NCBI RefSeq assembly: GCF_028204095.1
Contig: NZ_JAQLOH010000005.1
Coordinates: forward strand, 1 to 47,576
Source: Candidatus Anaplasma sp. TIGMIC
Lineage (GTDB): Bacteria > Pseudomonadota > Alphaproteobacteria > Rickettsiales > Anaplasmataceae
Length of the DNA stretch: 47,576 nucleotides
Direction: 5' to 3'
The stretch's first letter is position 1. Each line of letters opens with the position of its first letter. The notes beneath the pieces were generated by a model. That model was not told the DNA's origin and searched no databases. It was given only the letters and a program-made list of their open reading frames with translations. The position numbers were made by a program, and so were the translations under genes. This document shows, one piece after another, positions 1 to 8,596 of the stretch.

Positions 1-1305
1 ACTAAACCCTACTACCAACTTGACTTTGTTAACCCCGATATCTAGAGCCCAACTGCTTTAGCACGATGTGAGACATCATCATATAATACTACGCGGCGTT
101 TAAGTCATACGGTAGCCCTAGCCTTTATAGTGAGAGGAATCTCTCGTCATTTTCTGCAGCTTCGTCTGTGCAGCGAACAGACAATAGGGAATACCAGTTT
201 GGGATGAGATCGGATTCAGGATTATAATTGCCCCTTCAAGGGAGATATCGATGTACGAAGCCATAGACAGAAGCCCCGCGATATTACCTGACAGACTTAG
301 ATGCCTAATGTTGTGGTGGAATTTGCAATACGCTATGTACCAGATTACTGATTCCAGGAAGTGAAGGCTGCATATTGGTCAGGCGTATTAACATGAGCTC
401 CGATAAGGAGTATTTCTACCACTGCGCGGTCGAATAACAGATTTATTGCCAACAATCAGTGATCTGCGACGTAGTGGCAAAAGGAAGCACTTTTAGTATG
501 CATTACTTTCACATGACTAAAACTCTATCAGTATGTTTGTACATCGGTTCACGATATCAAGCCTCTAGTGCTCTTGTGACGAGATAGACAAAGTCGAGGT
601 GTTGAGTGACATGGCTGATAACAATGAAGACGCCGATGCTTTGCTAATTGAGTTAGTATTTCCAGTCATAAGTTAGGGGTATGGTACACAAGAAGTTAGT
701 AGTACAGAGAAATTTGAAGCGTACAGCAATGTGTGTGTTGGTGAAACAGGGATGGCACTGGTGGCTAAGCTAAAGGACAAGCCCCTTTCGTGTTTGTGGG
801 AGATTTGCTGCGCAGATGAAGCTGTCTAGAATGCTGATAGGCTTTTGACATGGGGCTGCGCGAAAGATGGACGCACATTGTTCAGCATACAGTTCACATA
901 ACTTATCCCTAATTTTACGTAAGCCATACGCGATTGCATGGGTCTACAGCCATTGTGCCTGCGCCTTACATTAGTTACGCTGGGAAGATTGTGCCATACT
1001 ACTCAGTGACTTCTTGATACTTATGCGTTGTTGGCTCTTCTCCGTATCACTGCTGGTATTCTTGGGTTCGAGGTCACCGCATTAACCTTAATCTACTCAT
1101 TTTGTGCCATAAGAGTACCAGAATAGATTTCACTGTATCGGAGTTGGAAGTAAACAGTATGTGTATGCTATTATGTCCAATACTGTTGCGAATTCCTTCG
1201 TGATCAATACAATGGTAAGAGTTCGTGTGTATCCTTCAGCCGTAGGGTTGCCCTATAGTGATATGGGTACCATGGTATACGGTTTAGGTTCGACCCAGGC
1301 GTGGA
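1..1305. other. gene-poor region with gene remnants
   Basis: No intact reading frame with a credible start, ribosome binding site or recognisable domain is visible on either strand. Short open stretches broken by stops occur on the plus strand, one of them (611-829) described separately, another near 919-1017 ending in a short aromatic-rich peptide. The pattern suits decaying genes in a reduced genome. No tRNA cloverleaf was found; a T-loop-like string near 1285-1296 lacks pairing arms. Confidence 0.5.
611..829 (+). pseudogene. broken ORF with one in-frame stop
   Basis: An ATG at 611 opens a frame beginning MADNNEDADALLIELV that stops at TAG 674-676 and then continues in the same frame for 50 more codons, to TAG 827-829. 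The second part contains the segment GETGMALVAKLKDKPLSCLW and looks protein-like. The product is not recognised. It may be a gene inactivated by a single nonsense change, or a chance frame; the lack of an intact neighbour favours decay. Confidence 0.3.
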
Positions 1306-2010
1306 GTGTTCTCGGTGAAAGAGGTTAACGGTTGCTTTGTTGGTGATAAAGAGAAGTACTTTAGTCTCGCTCTTGAGTGGTATTTCACTCGGTATGTTGT
1401 AGTTGTAACAGAAAGGGCATGGCTAACTGTATGTCTCTCGGTGCTGACTACGTTTATGCTGGTTTTGGCCCTGGATATATATTCCATGTTCCCTACCAAA
1501 ACAGCATTCAGCTTTGTAAAGTATACCGATATATACAGCGATGAGTTCTCCAGAATAAAGAGGCTTAGCTCCGATGTAGACGAAAAGGAAGAAGATATCT
1601 TATCGTCGTATTTGGCCGGAGAATATGTGAAACGCTACGAGTCATATTCTCGTGGAGACGAAGAGCTGCGGCTTGGTTTCGTGAAGAATAACTCTTCAAG
1701 AAAGATATTCGTTGGCTTTAAAAACATGATAGAGCGCGGAGCTGCGATACATGCGCTGATTTCTAAATACAATACCGAGGACATTACGCTATCTGCCGTT
1801 ATCGACAAGGTAGAGCTATTGCCGAAGAATATTGCTTCCATGAGTAGCGCCATAGTAGAGTTTAAGGTGAAATACCTTGTGCATGGCGTTTTGGCAGAGA
1901 CTCAGTCTCGCAAAGTACAACTTTCATTCTCTCTTTCCAGTGTTAGGATGGCCGCAGCAGGAGTTGTGCCGTTCGAGTTTACCATCCATGCGTACCAATA
2001 TATAGACTGA
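1306..2010 (+). CDS. virB8: VirB8 family type IV secretion protein
   Basis: Inner-membrane bitopic component of the VirB/VirD4 type IV secretion system, which nucleates the periplasmic assembly and contacts VirB9 and VirB10. The 234-residue product has a cytoplasmic N-terminus, one membrane segment at about residues 38-60 (AWLTVCLSVLTTFMLVLALD) and a periplasmic domain of the NTF2-like VirB8 type, with the length usual for the family. The start is a GTG at 1306 with no strong ribosome binding site, so it is uncertain by a few codons. No other virB genes flank it. In Anaplasmataceae a second virB8 copy is known outside the main virB operons; this isolated gene is probably that copy (virB8-2), but the assignment rests on context only. 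Confidence 0.75.
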   Translation: MFSVKEVNGCFVGDKEKYFSLALEWYFTRYVVVVTERAWLTVCLSVLTTFMLVLALDIYSMFPTKTAFSFVKYTDIYSDEFSRIKRLSSDVDEKEEDILSSYLAGEYVKRYESYSRGDEELRLGFVKNNSSRKIFVGFKNMIERGAAIHALISKYNTEDITLSAVIDKVELLPKNIASMSSAIVEFKVKYLVHGVLAETQSRKVQLSFSLSSVRMAAAGVVPFEFTIHAYQYID

Positions 2011-2943
2011 CGGTTACAAATAGAGAGTCCTGGGTTGATACTCTGTGCGGCTGCGTGATTTGGCCGAGATTATTACCCTCCGGTATATCGTTTGTTTTTC
2101 AGTTCAAATTCAAGTGAGCTCCCGGCAGAACGTGTGGGATGCCTTTAGAATTTATCGTTATGTGCGCTGGTATGAATCCACACCTCTAGCATATCCTCAG
2201 CAGGCACATCCAAGGTTTGACTTCAATTCCTACTAAAGGGAAGCATCTTTGTGTGTACGTGAACACTGTGGCAACTTGGCGGAAGTTGATTTTGGAGTTT
2301 GTCCTTCGTGCATGCCGGTATATAGACTAATGCTTCCAGTGTATTTCAGCCAGGTGTGCTACAAGGCTATGCGTGGGACTTCAGTACCCGAAGGGAAGCA
2401 TTTGTGTGCCTACTTGAACACTGGGATCGCCAGGGTTGGCTTTATAAGTTTTGTTTTCCATGAACCGGTACGTAGGCTAACGATTCACATGTATTCCAGA
2501 TAGGCGCGCTGTAAGGATATGTGTTTGACTTCAGCTCCTTAAGAGCAGCATTTGTACATCTTTTTGTATGGTGCGATGGTTGTGGCGTAGGTGACTTTGG
2601 AAGTTTGTCTGCATGCATACCGGTAGATAGATTAATGCTCCAGTGTATTTCAGTCAGGTATGCTACAAGGGTATGCGTGGGACTTCAGTTCCTGAAGGGT
2701 TGTGTGCCTACTTGAACACTGGGATTGCCAGGGTTGGCCTTGCAAGTTTTGTTTTCCATGCGTACAGGTACATATGGTGGTTATGCTTTTGTAGTATTTA
2801 GGGTACGCGTACAATTAGGTAGTTAGATGGCTGCACTTTTGTAGGGGGCCATTCTGTTGGCTTTTCAAAATGTGCAATCAATCTGCTGTGGTGCCGTGTT
2901 GTTATGAAAGAAGAGCACTGAAAAAAATCAGTCTGTGCAGATG
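2011..2943. other. noncoding spacer between virB8 and miaA
   Basis: The several short plus-strand frames here (63-84 codons) have unlikely compositions and track the tandem repeat described at 2226-2767 rather than genes. From 2768 to 2943 nothing recognisable is seen. The region separates two convergent genes, so a bidirectional terminator would be expected, but no convincing hairpin with a T run was found. Confidence 0.5.
2226..2767 (+). repeat. decayed tandem repeat, unit about 150 bp
   Basis: Three recognisable units begin with CCGGTA near 2315, 2465 and 2620 and end with TTTTCCATG or TGCATGCAT before the next unit; a partial unit precedes them from about 2226. Units at 2315 and 2620 are very alike: both share a run containing GTGTATTTCAG, GCGTGGGACTTCAGT, TGTGTGCCTACTTGAACACT and AGTTTTGTTTTCCATG, differing by a 9-base deletion and scattered substitutions. 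The middle unit is more diverged. The unit border (CATGCCGGTATATAGACT) resembles the last codons of virB8 (CATGCGTACCAATATATAGA), suggesting duplication that began at the virB8 3' end. Confidence 0.7.
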
Positions 2944-3861
2944 CTACCGCTTGTGTAGGTATGATAGCATATGCTGTTCAAGCTCAGATTTTGACGTAAA
3001 AAACAAAGAACCTTCTGGCAATTGGGTTCTGAACCATGTGTACTGCCGCTTTGCGTAGTGTCTGGTATTTTTTTGAGCTTCTGCCACTGTGTCGGCAAGG
3101 TCAATGTTACCGAGTAGGTACCTGGAGATTTCTGGAACCCCAAGTGTTTTCATTACGGGGGAGTCTCCTGTAATATCAAGTGACATAAGATATTTTACCT
3201 CCTCGATGGCAGAGGAGTTGATCATATCAAGGAATCTTTCGTTTATTTTGTGGTATAGCTGTTCTCGATCCGGGAGCAAGACGAAAACCTTATAATTTTT
3301 AAAGGGCTGGATTTTCGGATAACACTTATAGAGTGTGAAAATAGACTTTCCAGTTTGTAGCGCGACTTCAAATGCTCGCAACATTCTGTAACTATTGTTC
3401 TTGTCAATGCGCGATGCTTGGGCGTCAATCTTTGTCAGCATGCTATAAAACTCATCATTACCCAATTCTGACAGCAAACTTCTAGACCGATGTCGTATAT
3501 CTGGGTCTATCTCGGGTATTGGAGATAACCCATAAACTAAACTGCTGATGTATAGGCCGCTACCTCCGGTCACTATAGGAATGATGTTTTCTTCCCATGC
3601 CTGATGTATTTCCCTTTTCGCGTCTTCAAGCCACAGGTTCACTGAATAATTTTCTGCTGGGTGCACGTATCCATACAACCTGTATAGCTCTTTGTTCGAA
3701 GATGTAAGAGGCTGCGCAGATATTGTTGGTATCCCACTGTATATCTGTTTTGAATCACAATTTATGATCCTGCAGTTTATGCTTTTCAGGAGTGAGTCAC
3801 ATATTTCTGACTTTCCTGACGCCGTGGGTCCTGTTAGGACGACTACCTCTCTCTCTCTCAT
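2944..3861 (-). CDS. miaA: tRNA dimethylallyltransferase MiaA
   Basis: Transfers a dimethylallyl group from dimethylallyl diphosphate to N6 of adenosine 37 in tRNAs that read U-starting codons, the first step to the ms2i6A modification that stabilises codon pairing. The 305-residue protein has the P-loop GPTASGKS at residues 11-18, the INCDSKQIY motif at about 34-42 that binds substrate tRNA and catalyses transfer, and GGSGLY at about residue 99; a C-terminal QYTWFRTQ block, typical of the family, is present. Start is the ATG at 3861. Its isoprenoid substrate comes from the pathway that includes dxr and ispG in this same window. Faces opposite to its neighbours and appears to be a single-gene unit. 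Confidence 0.95.
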   Translation of the reverse strand: MREREVVVLTGPTASGKSEICDSLLKSINCRIINCDSKQIYSGIPTISAQPLTSSNKELYRLYGYVHPAENYSVNLWLEDAKREIHQAWEENIIPIVTGGSGLYISSLVYGLSPIPEIDPDIRHRSRSLLSELGNDEFYSMLTKIDAQASRIDKNNSYRMLRAFEVALQTGKSIFTLYKCYPKIQPFKNYKVFVLLPDREQLYHKINERFLDMINSSAIEEVKYLMSLDITGDSPVMKTLGVPEISRYLLGNIDLADTVAEAQKNTRHYAKRQYTWFRTQLPEGSLFFTSKSELEQHMLSYLHKR

Positions 3862-4298
3862 TTTTGTGTTATTCCTAAAAGCTTTCTAAGCTGTGATCTG
3901 AGCGAGTAGCGAGAGCAACGCACAGAACCCTGCTAGGTTATACTCAGTCTATGCTATTTTCTAGCAATTATAAGCTAATTATCAGGTATACGTCGTATAA
4001 AGTTGTTGTCGATTTTACGTGGAAGATAGCCGTCTAATTTTCCTCTATGTTTGGTGAATCTGAGATGTGTTAATCTAATAGATACCAAAGACCATTATCC
4101 TAGACAGCGTTGATTGAGATCAAAGTGAGGGTTTCAGCACTGCGCTGAGGACATTGACGTGACAGAAAATGTGCTGGTAGAAGTGGTGTAGACTGGAGGG
4201 AGTGTGCCGGGAATCCTGTTGAACTTGAGTAAAGCACGTGTTACACTCCAGATGGTCTTCTGCTTTGCTGGATTGTTGTACTTTAAAGGGTGTGCGCT
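3862..4298. other. intergenic region, divergent promoters expected
   Basis: Lies between the divergently transcribed miaA and the small hypothetical gene, so it should hold promoters for both. A TTGACG hexamer at 4154-4159 with TAGAAG 18 bases downstream is a weak candidate for the plus-strand gene. No RNA gene, repeat or further reading frame is convincing. Confidence 0.35.
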
Positions 4299-4760
4299 AT
4301 GGCTGATCAGGGTGGTTCTTCCAACGTCGGTAAGGGATTTGCATCTAGGTTCAGTAAGAGTGGGACGTTTGCTCAAAGAAAAGGAGAAGCTGACGGTACA
4401 GGGGCTTCTGCATCTGCTGCTGGGGGGTTTTCCAAGCTTCTTGGCAATAAGAGCGAGAAACCTGCCTCCTTCAGGGAGGATAAAAGCGTTCTCAGAACTA
4501 CCAAACCTAGCAACGAAGGATTCGCTAAGGCCACGAAAAAAAGTAGGCTTGACTGCCTGTTTTTAGTGCGAGGCAAAGACAAGGGTAGGCCGGCTTGGCA
4601 CTACGTACTGGTGGACAAGCATAAAAGAGAAATGTTCCTTGCTAAGAGTAAAAGTGGCTCGATGGATGTTGCACTTTATGGCGAGATCCTGTATTCGGGC
4701 TGGGGGGAGAACCCTTCGGAAGAGATTGTGCAGAAAATCAAGGATGAGTTTGGCGCATAG
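4299..4760 (+). CDS. small basic hypothetical protein
   Basis: A 153-residue protein I do not recognise. The N-terminal half (about residues 1-80) is Ser/Gly/Lys/Ala-rich and probably disordered; the C-terminal half, from about residue 82, looks like a compact folded domain beginning DCLFLVRGKDKGRPAWHYVL and ending EIVQKIKDEFGA. No signal peptide or membrane segment. The ATG at 4299 is preferred over an in-frame GTG at 4290 because an AAAGGG ribosome binding site sits at 4285-4290. An overlapping 120-codon frame (4204-4566) is a shadow. The position before a metabolic remnant and nuoF gives no functional hint. The charged, disordered N-terminus with a small C-terminal domain is compatible with a nucleic-acid-binding or secreted protein; neither is shown. 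Confidence 0.75.
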   Translation: MADQGGSSNVGKGFASRFSKSGTFAQRKGEADGTGASASAAGGFSKLLGNKSEKPASFREDKSVLRTTKPSNEGFAKATKKSRLDCLFLVRGKDKGRPAWHYVLVDKHKREMFLAKSKSGSMDVALYGEILYSGWGENPSEEIVQKIKDEFGA

Positions 4761-4815
4761 AGCGGCGTGTGTCTGCTTCGTTTCTTAGCGTTTTAATTGA
4801 GTATTAGGAGGGTCC

Positions 4816-5904
4816 TTGCTTACTAAAAAACTAGCTGTTATGGATCCTGAATTATCCAACGACCTTGTTGTAAAACGCCTCGTTGATTCCGGAATTCAAG
4901 TCGTTGTGTACTGTGGTGAAGGCGTTACTACGTCCTTGCAAGATGGTGTAGAGATGCGCAAGTTTCATTGTGAGGACTTAGACATTCACGATGTGGGCTG
5001 TATTTTTGAGTGCATTTCTGGAGACGTGAAAGCGAAATCCGAATTTTACAATCGGCGTTCCGTTGTTAATAGCGATGTGCTTTTACTGTCGTTGGGGATG
5101 CCGGTGCGCACGTGTGACTCCGTGCGAGGTATGGTACCTTCCCGCCTGTTTGAGAGGCTAATTCCGGCTTGTGCGCCAACGTTTTATCATAGCGGTTTTA
5201 TTTTGGAATGTGTTTTACGCAACGAAAGTGTACGTGGCCATTTCGATGCTCTGAAGGAATGTTATGCAGGGAAATTGAATTTTCTCGTTCACTCTCATGG
5301 GGAGATCTCACTGTTTGACAGGATTGGGTACTTTTTAGCCACGTGTAGTATCCTTTCTGCATTTGATATTGGTATTGGCGTCGAGGTTGCTGATCACATC
5401 ATCGCGAATGAACACACAGGCATAAGAATGCCTGGGTTTTTCTCTGCCATTGATCAGATGGGTGTAGATCGGTTTGTTGAAGGTCTTGTCAAACTTACGG
5501 GGTTACTTGAGGAGGATGACCCTTTGCAGGAAATGTGCAGGCAGTTGCCACCGGTCATTGACGGCATGATTTCTGATGGTATGACGGGCATAAGTGGCAG
5601 GGGCGGTTTCTACAGGACGTACAGCATGAGATATGGTACGACCGATCAAGTTATAGATCTGCGTAGCGGGCTGTATAGAGCTCTAAAAAGAGACATGTTT
5701 TTGCAAGAGTGCCTGCTAGATAAGAGATGTGGAATATTTTCTGATGCTGTGTGGAGCAAATTCTTCGCCTACGTTGGGTTTTTGGTGCAGAAGAGTGGTG
5801 AGGAAGTACTGCCTGAAGTGGATAATATTCTACAAACAGGTTATAGATGGCAATACGGAGTTAAGGAACTCGCTGGTAGACTAGGTGTATCCTGCACTTG
5901 GTAG
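4816..5904 (+). CDS. degenerate 3-hydroxyacyl-CoA dehydrogenase-like protein
   Basis: The 362-residue product aligns by eye with the dehydrogenase half of FadB/FadN-type beta-oxidation enzymes: an N-terminal Rossmann-like stretch, RIGYF (family: NRIG) near residue 172, FFSAIDQMGVDRF near 214 (family: F...DLVGLD), GRGGFYRTY near 262 (family: G.GFY) and a C-terminal helical block with YRWQYGVKEL (family: GFGWELGPFE). The NAD-binding glycine motif GxGxxG expected after the first strand is absent: the sequence reads LAVMDPELSNDLV instead. No enoyl-CoA hydratase domain follows. The protein is therefore probably not a normal NAD-dependent dehydrogenase, and may have been repurposed or be on its way to loss. 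The TTG start at 4816 follows AGGAGGG at 4806-4812 with short spacing; an in-frame ATG at 4840 is an alternative. Confidence 0.65.
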   Translation: MLTKKLAVMDPELSNDLVVKRLVDSGIQVVVYCGEGVTTSLQDGVEMRKFHCEDLDIHDVGCIFECISGDVKAKSEFYNRRSVVNSDVLLLSLGMPVRTCDSVRGMVPSRLFERLIPACAPTFYHSGFILECVLRNESVRGHFDALKECYAGKLNFLVHSHGEISLFDRIGYFLATCSILSAFDIGIGVEVADHIIANEHTGIRMPGFFSAIDQMGVDRFVEGLVKLTGLLEEDDPLQEMCRQLPPVIDGMISDGMTGISGRGGFYRTYSMRYGTTDQVIDLRSGLYRALKRDMFLQECLLDKRCGIFSDAVWSKFFAYVGFLVQKSGEEVLPEVDNILQTGYRWQYGVKELAGRLGVSCTW

Positions 5905-5976
5905 AAATTTGCAAAATTAAGAATTTGAGTTCTTGGGGTTGTTCAGTAATATGGACATGGTTGCTTTGAGGAAGCC

Positions 5977-7257
5977 GTGAAACACGAGGATGCTATATTT
6001 ACCAATCTGTCGGGTAGGGAGAGTCCTTACTTAGATGCGGCGATGGGTCGTGGTATATGGTCCAACACTAAGGATTTGCTTTTGTTAGGCCGTGACAAGA
6101 TCATCCAAGAGGTGAAAGATTCCGGGTTGAGAGGCCGTGGAGGGGCTGGCTTTCCTACGGGCTTGAAGTGGAGTTTTATGCCAAAGGCCTTACCTGAGGG
6201 AGCGTCAGCCTACCTGATGGTTAATGCGGATGAGTCAGAGCCTGGCACGTGCAAAGACAGGGATATAATAAGGTATGACCCACACAGAATTTTGGAGGGT
6301 ATACTGATAGCCGGCTTTGCTATGGGAGTTACCACGGCGTACATATACATAAGGGGCGAGTTTTATAACGAGTATACGGTTCTCTCAAGAGCTTTGGATG
6401 AGGCGTACGAGCGTAAATTTTTGGGGAAAAATGCGTGCAACTCTGGATATGACTTGGACGTCTTCATACATAGGGGAGCTGGTGCATACATTTGTGGCGA
6501 AGAAAGCGCGCAAATAGAGTCCATTGAAGGTAGGAAAGGAATGCCAAGGCTGAAGCCGCCGTTTCCCGCTGCGGTAGGTCTGTACGGAGCGCCAACTACC
6601 GTAAACAATGTTGAAACTATAGCCACGGTTGGTGAGATATTAAGGAGGGGCTCGGGGTGGTTTTCTTCTCTCGGAATTCAAAATAACACCGGTACAAAGA
6701 TTTTTTGCATATCGGGCCATGTCAACAACCCATGTAATGTGGAAGAAGAATTGGGTATTCCAATGAGAGAGCTCATTGAAAAATACGCTGGAGGAGTTGT
6801 TGGCGGTTGGGATAATTTATTGGCTGTCATACCTGGTGGGTCATCCGTGCCAATGTTACCCAAGAGCATATGTGATGAAATAACCATGGACTTTGACTCC
6901 TTAAGGGCTGTGAAGTCGGGTTTGGGTACAGCAGGCCTCATAGTCATGGACAAGTCTACGGACCTTGTTGAAGCTATAGAGCGACTTTCCCACTTTTACA
7001 TGCATGAGTCGTGTGGGCAGTGCAGCCCTTGTAGGGAAGGTACTGGTTGGATGTGGCGTATTATGAGGAAGATGGTAAACGGCACCGCAGATGAGAGCGA
7101 GATAGACAAACTCTTGGATGTTGCGTCTCAAATAGAGGGGCACACAATATGTGCACTGGCGGATGCTGCAGTCTGGCCTATACAGGGATTGTTTAGGCAT
7201 TTTCGACCAATGGTTGAGGAGAGAATTAGGCAGTCCAGGGGGCGGCGCATCGCGTAG
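5977..7257 (+). CDS. nuoF: NADH-quinone oxidoreductase subunit F
   Basis: The NADH- and FMN-binding subunit of respiratory complex I, in the peripheral arm on the cytoplasmic side; it takes two electrons from NADH and passes them to its 4Fe-4S cluster N3. The 426-residue length is normal. Visible are the glycine-rich [10 protein letters not shown] at residues 53-62, the [12 protein letters not shown] nucleotide-binding block near 168-179, and the cluster ligands Cys346, Cys349 and Cys352 in ESCGQCSPC plus Cys392 in [11 protein letters not shown] start at 5977 with GAGGA at 5968-5972. nuoE and nuoG are not adjacent, in keeping with the scattered complex I genes of Rickettsiales. Membrane-arm genes nuoJ to nuoN follow after a 250-base spacer. 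Confidence 0.97.
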   Translation: MKHEDAIFTNLSGRESPYLDAAMGRGIWSNTKDLLLLGRDKIIQEVKDSGLRGRGGAGFPTGLKWSFMPKALPEGASAYLMVNADESEPGTCKDRDIIRYDPHRILEGILIAGFAMGVTTAYIYIRGEFYNEYTVLSRALDEAYERKFLGKNACNSGYDLDVFIHRGAGAYICGEESAQIESIEGRKGMPRLKPPFPAAVGLYGAPTTVNNVETIATVGEILRRGSGWFSSLGIQNNTGTKIFCISGHVNNPCNVEEELGIPMRELIEKYAGGVVGGWDNLLAVIPGGSSVPMLPKSICDEITMDFDSLRAVKSGLGTAGLIVMDKSTDLVEAIERLSHFYMHESCGQCSPCREGTGWMWRIMRKMVNGTADESEIDKLLDVASQIEGHTICALADAAVWPIQGLFRHFRPMVEERIRQSRGRRIA

Positions 7258-7504
7258 CGACTTGCAAAGTATCAAACTGCTAGTAGCGTAGAAAAGGAGC
7301 GTGCGGCGTATGTGGTCGTGCTAATGTGGTATACATCACTCGCAGTGGCTCCACATTCGTAGCGCTTTTTACATAAACGATCTGTGGGCGAGGCCAGCGA
7401 ACGCGGTACTGTTTCTACGCCAGTGTTTGTGTGAATCTACGGTAAATTGGTTTGCGAACTTGGGTAGTTATGTTATCATCACGGCGGTTGTAGATTTTGG
7501 CCAT

Positions 7505-8119
7505 ATGGTCGGTTTTCTGTTCTTCTGTTTTGCGGGTATGGTCACTATTTCAGCAGTGGCTGTTGTCCTCTCGTCTAATCCGGTATATGCGGTCCTTAAC
7601 CTAATTCTCACGTTTTTTGTCTCAAGTGCACTGTTTATCCTTCTTGGGGCAGAGCTAGTAGCGATGCTTTTGGTTATCGTATACGTAGGGGCAGTGGCCG
7701 TTCTCTTCCTTTTTGTGGTTATGATGCTCGATCTAGATTGTGTGAAGTCCTCACATGGTTTGGTGAGGTACTACCCGGTGGGGGTTCTTTTGTCTGCGGT
7801 GTTTTTTGGGTGCGCTACTTACTCAATATTGCACACTAAGGCCAGTTTTGTGAAAGAGGCTGGCGGGCATGTAGTGCGCTCTGCTGGGAATGTGTTTCTT
7901 ATCGGATCACAGATGTATACGGAATGTTTTTATGTGTTCCAGATGTCAGGGATACTTTTACTAGTTGCGGCTGTAGGCACTCTTGTGCTGACGCTAAAGT
8001 TTGGTATTTCGAAATCGAGAAAGCAAGACGTGGGTGTTCAGCTTGATCGTTCCTCAAAGATAAGGTTGCTCTCTCCAGAGGTTGGCAAAGGTGTTGAGGA
8101 TGGTAGCGGTGCGGATTAG
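7505..8119 (+). CDS. nuoJ: NADH-quinone oxidoreductase subunit J
   Basis: Membrane-arm subunit of complex I (ND6 homologue) with five predicted membrane helices; its third helix region, LVIVYVGAVAVLFLFVVMM, carries the conserved tyrosine-glycine pi-bulge motif linked to coupling of quinone chemistry to proton pumping. Start choice: the frame is open from a TTG at 7427, but the ATG at 7505 places the first helix (MVGFLFFCFAG) at the N-terminus as in the family and gives about 204 residues, the usual length; neither has a strong ribosome binding site. A hydrophilic tail of some 50 residues follows the last helix. nuoK begins 27 bases after the stop. Confidence 0.93.
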   Translation: MVGFLFFCFAGMVTISAVAVVLSSNPVYAVLNLILTFFVSSALFILLGAELVAMLLVIVYVGAVAVLFLFVVMMLDLDCVKSSHGLVRYYPVGVLLSAVFFGCATYSILHTKASFVKEAGGHVVRSAGNVFLIGSQMYTECFYVFQMSGILLLVAAVGTLVLTLKFGISKSRKQDVGVQLDRSSKIRLLSPEVGKGVEDGSGAD

Positions 8120-8146
8120 ATTTCGTGATAGATTTGGTTGCAGAGT

Positions 8147-8473
8147 ATGGAATTTTTGATTAACGCCGGTATAACGCTAAACCACTTTCTCATCCTTGCA
8201 GCATTGTTGTTTGTAATTGGCGCTTGTGGAATGGTGATAAATAGCAAGAGCGTGATAAACGTCTTATTGTCTTTGGAGCTCATGTTGCTAGCTATTAATG
8301 TGAACTTTGCTGCTTTTTCTGCGTACCATAACGATATACATGGCCAGATATTTGTTGTATTTGTTCTAACAGTTGCTGCAGCAGAATCCGCTATAGGTCT
8401 TGCTATTATGCTTGCGCATTTTCGTAATGTTGGGAACATAGACCTTGGCGAGGCTAATTTGCTGAAAATGTAG
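8147..8473 (+). CDS. nuoK: NADH-quinone oxidoreductase subunit K
   Basis: Small membrane-arm subunit of complex I (ND4L homologue), a proton-channel partner of NuoJ and NuoN. The 108-residue product has three membrane helices and the two conserved glutamates: one in LLSLELMLLAINVNF on helix 2 and one in LTVAAAESAIGLAI on helix 3. The ATG at 8147 is preferred over an in-frame TTG at 8138 because it gives the family length. Sits between nuoJ and nuoL in the canonical order. Confidence 0.96.
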   Translation: MEFLINAGITLNHFLILAALLFVIGACGMVINSKSVINVLLSLELMLLAINVNFAAFSAYHNDIHGQIFVVFVLTVAAAESAIGLAIMLAHFRNVGNIDLGEANLLKM

Positions 8474-8487
8474 GTTATTCGGTTTGC

Positions 8488-8574
8488 ATGCAGTGTGGTT
8501 TTGTCGGATTTTTTGTGGTGAATCTGTGTGCATTTGCTTTCGCCACGATAGCCTTTTTGTGTGTGAACATGTGA
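8488..8574 (+). CDS. possible 28-residue hydrophobic peptide
   Basis: Between nuoK and nuoL an ATG at 8488 opens a 28-codon frame (starts MQCGFVGFFVV, ends FLCVNM) that is almost wholly hydrophobic and would form one membrane helix. There is no good ribosome binding site (upstream TTCGGTTTGC) and no family is known to me, so it may be chance in T/G-rich DNA. The position within an operon for membrane proteins is the only support. Confidence 0.15.
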   Translation: MQCGFVGFFVVNLCAFAFATIAFLCVNM

Positions 8575-8596
8575 TGAACTTTCTGTAGATGCTGTT

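Noticed and set aside
1280-1300. T-loop-like GGTTCGACCC resembling a tRNA
   Set aside because: The flanking arms do not pair and no anticodon stem lies upstream.
2045-2715. Three short plus-strand ORFs after virB8
   Set aside because: They follow the 150-bp repeat units rather than conserved frames, and share no protein-level reading frame between units.
4204-4566. 120-codon plus-strand frame
   Set aside because: Overlaps the better-supported ORF at 4299-4760, which has a ribosome binding site and a folded-looking C-terminal domain.
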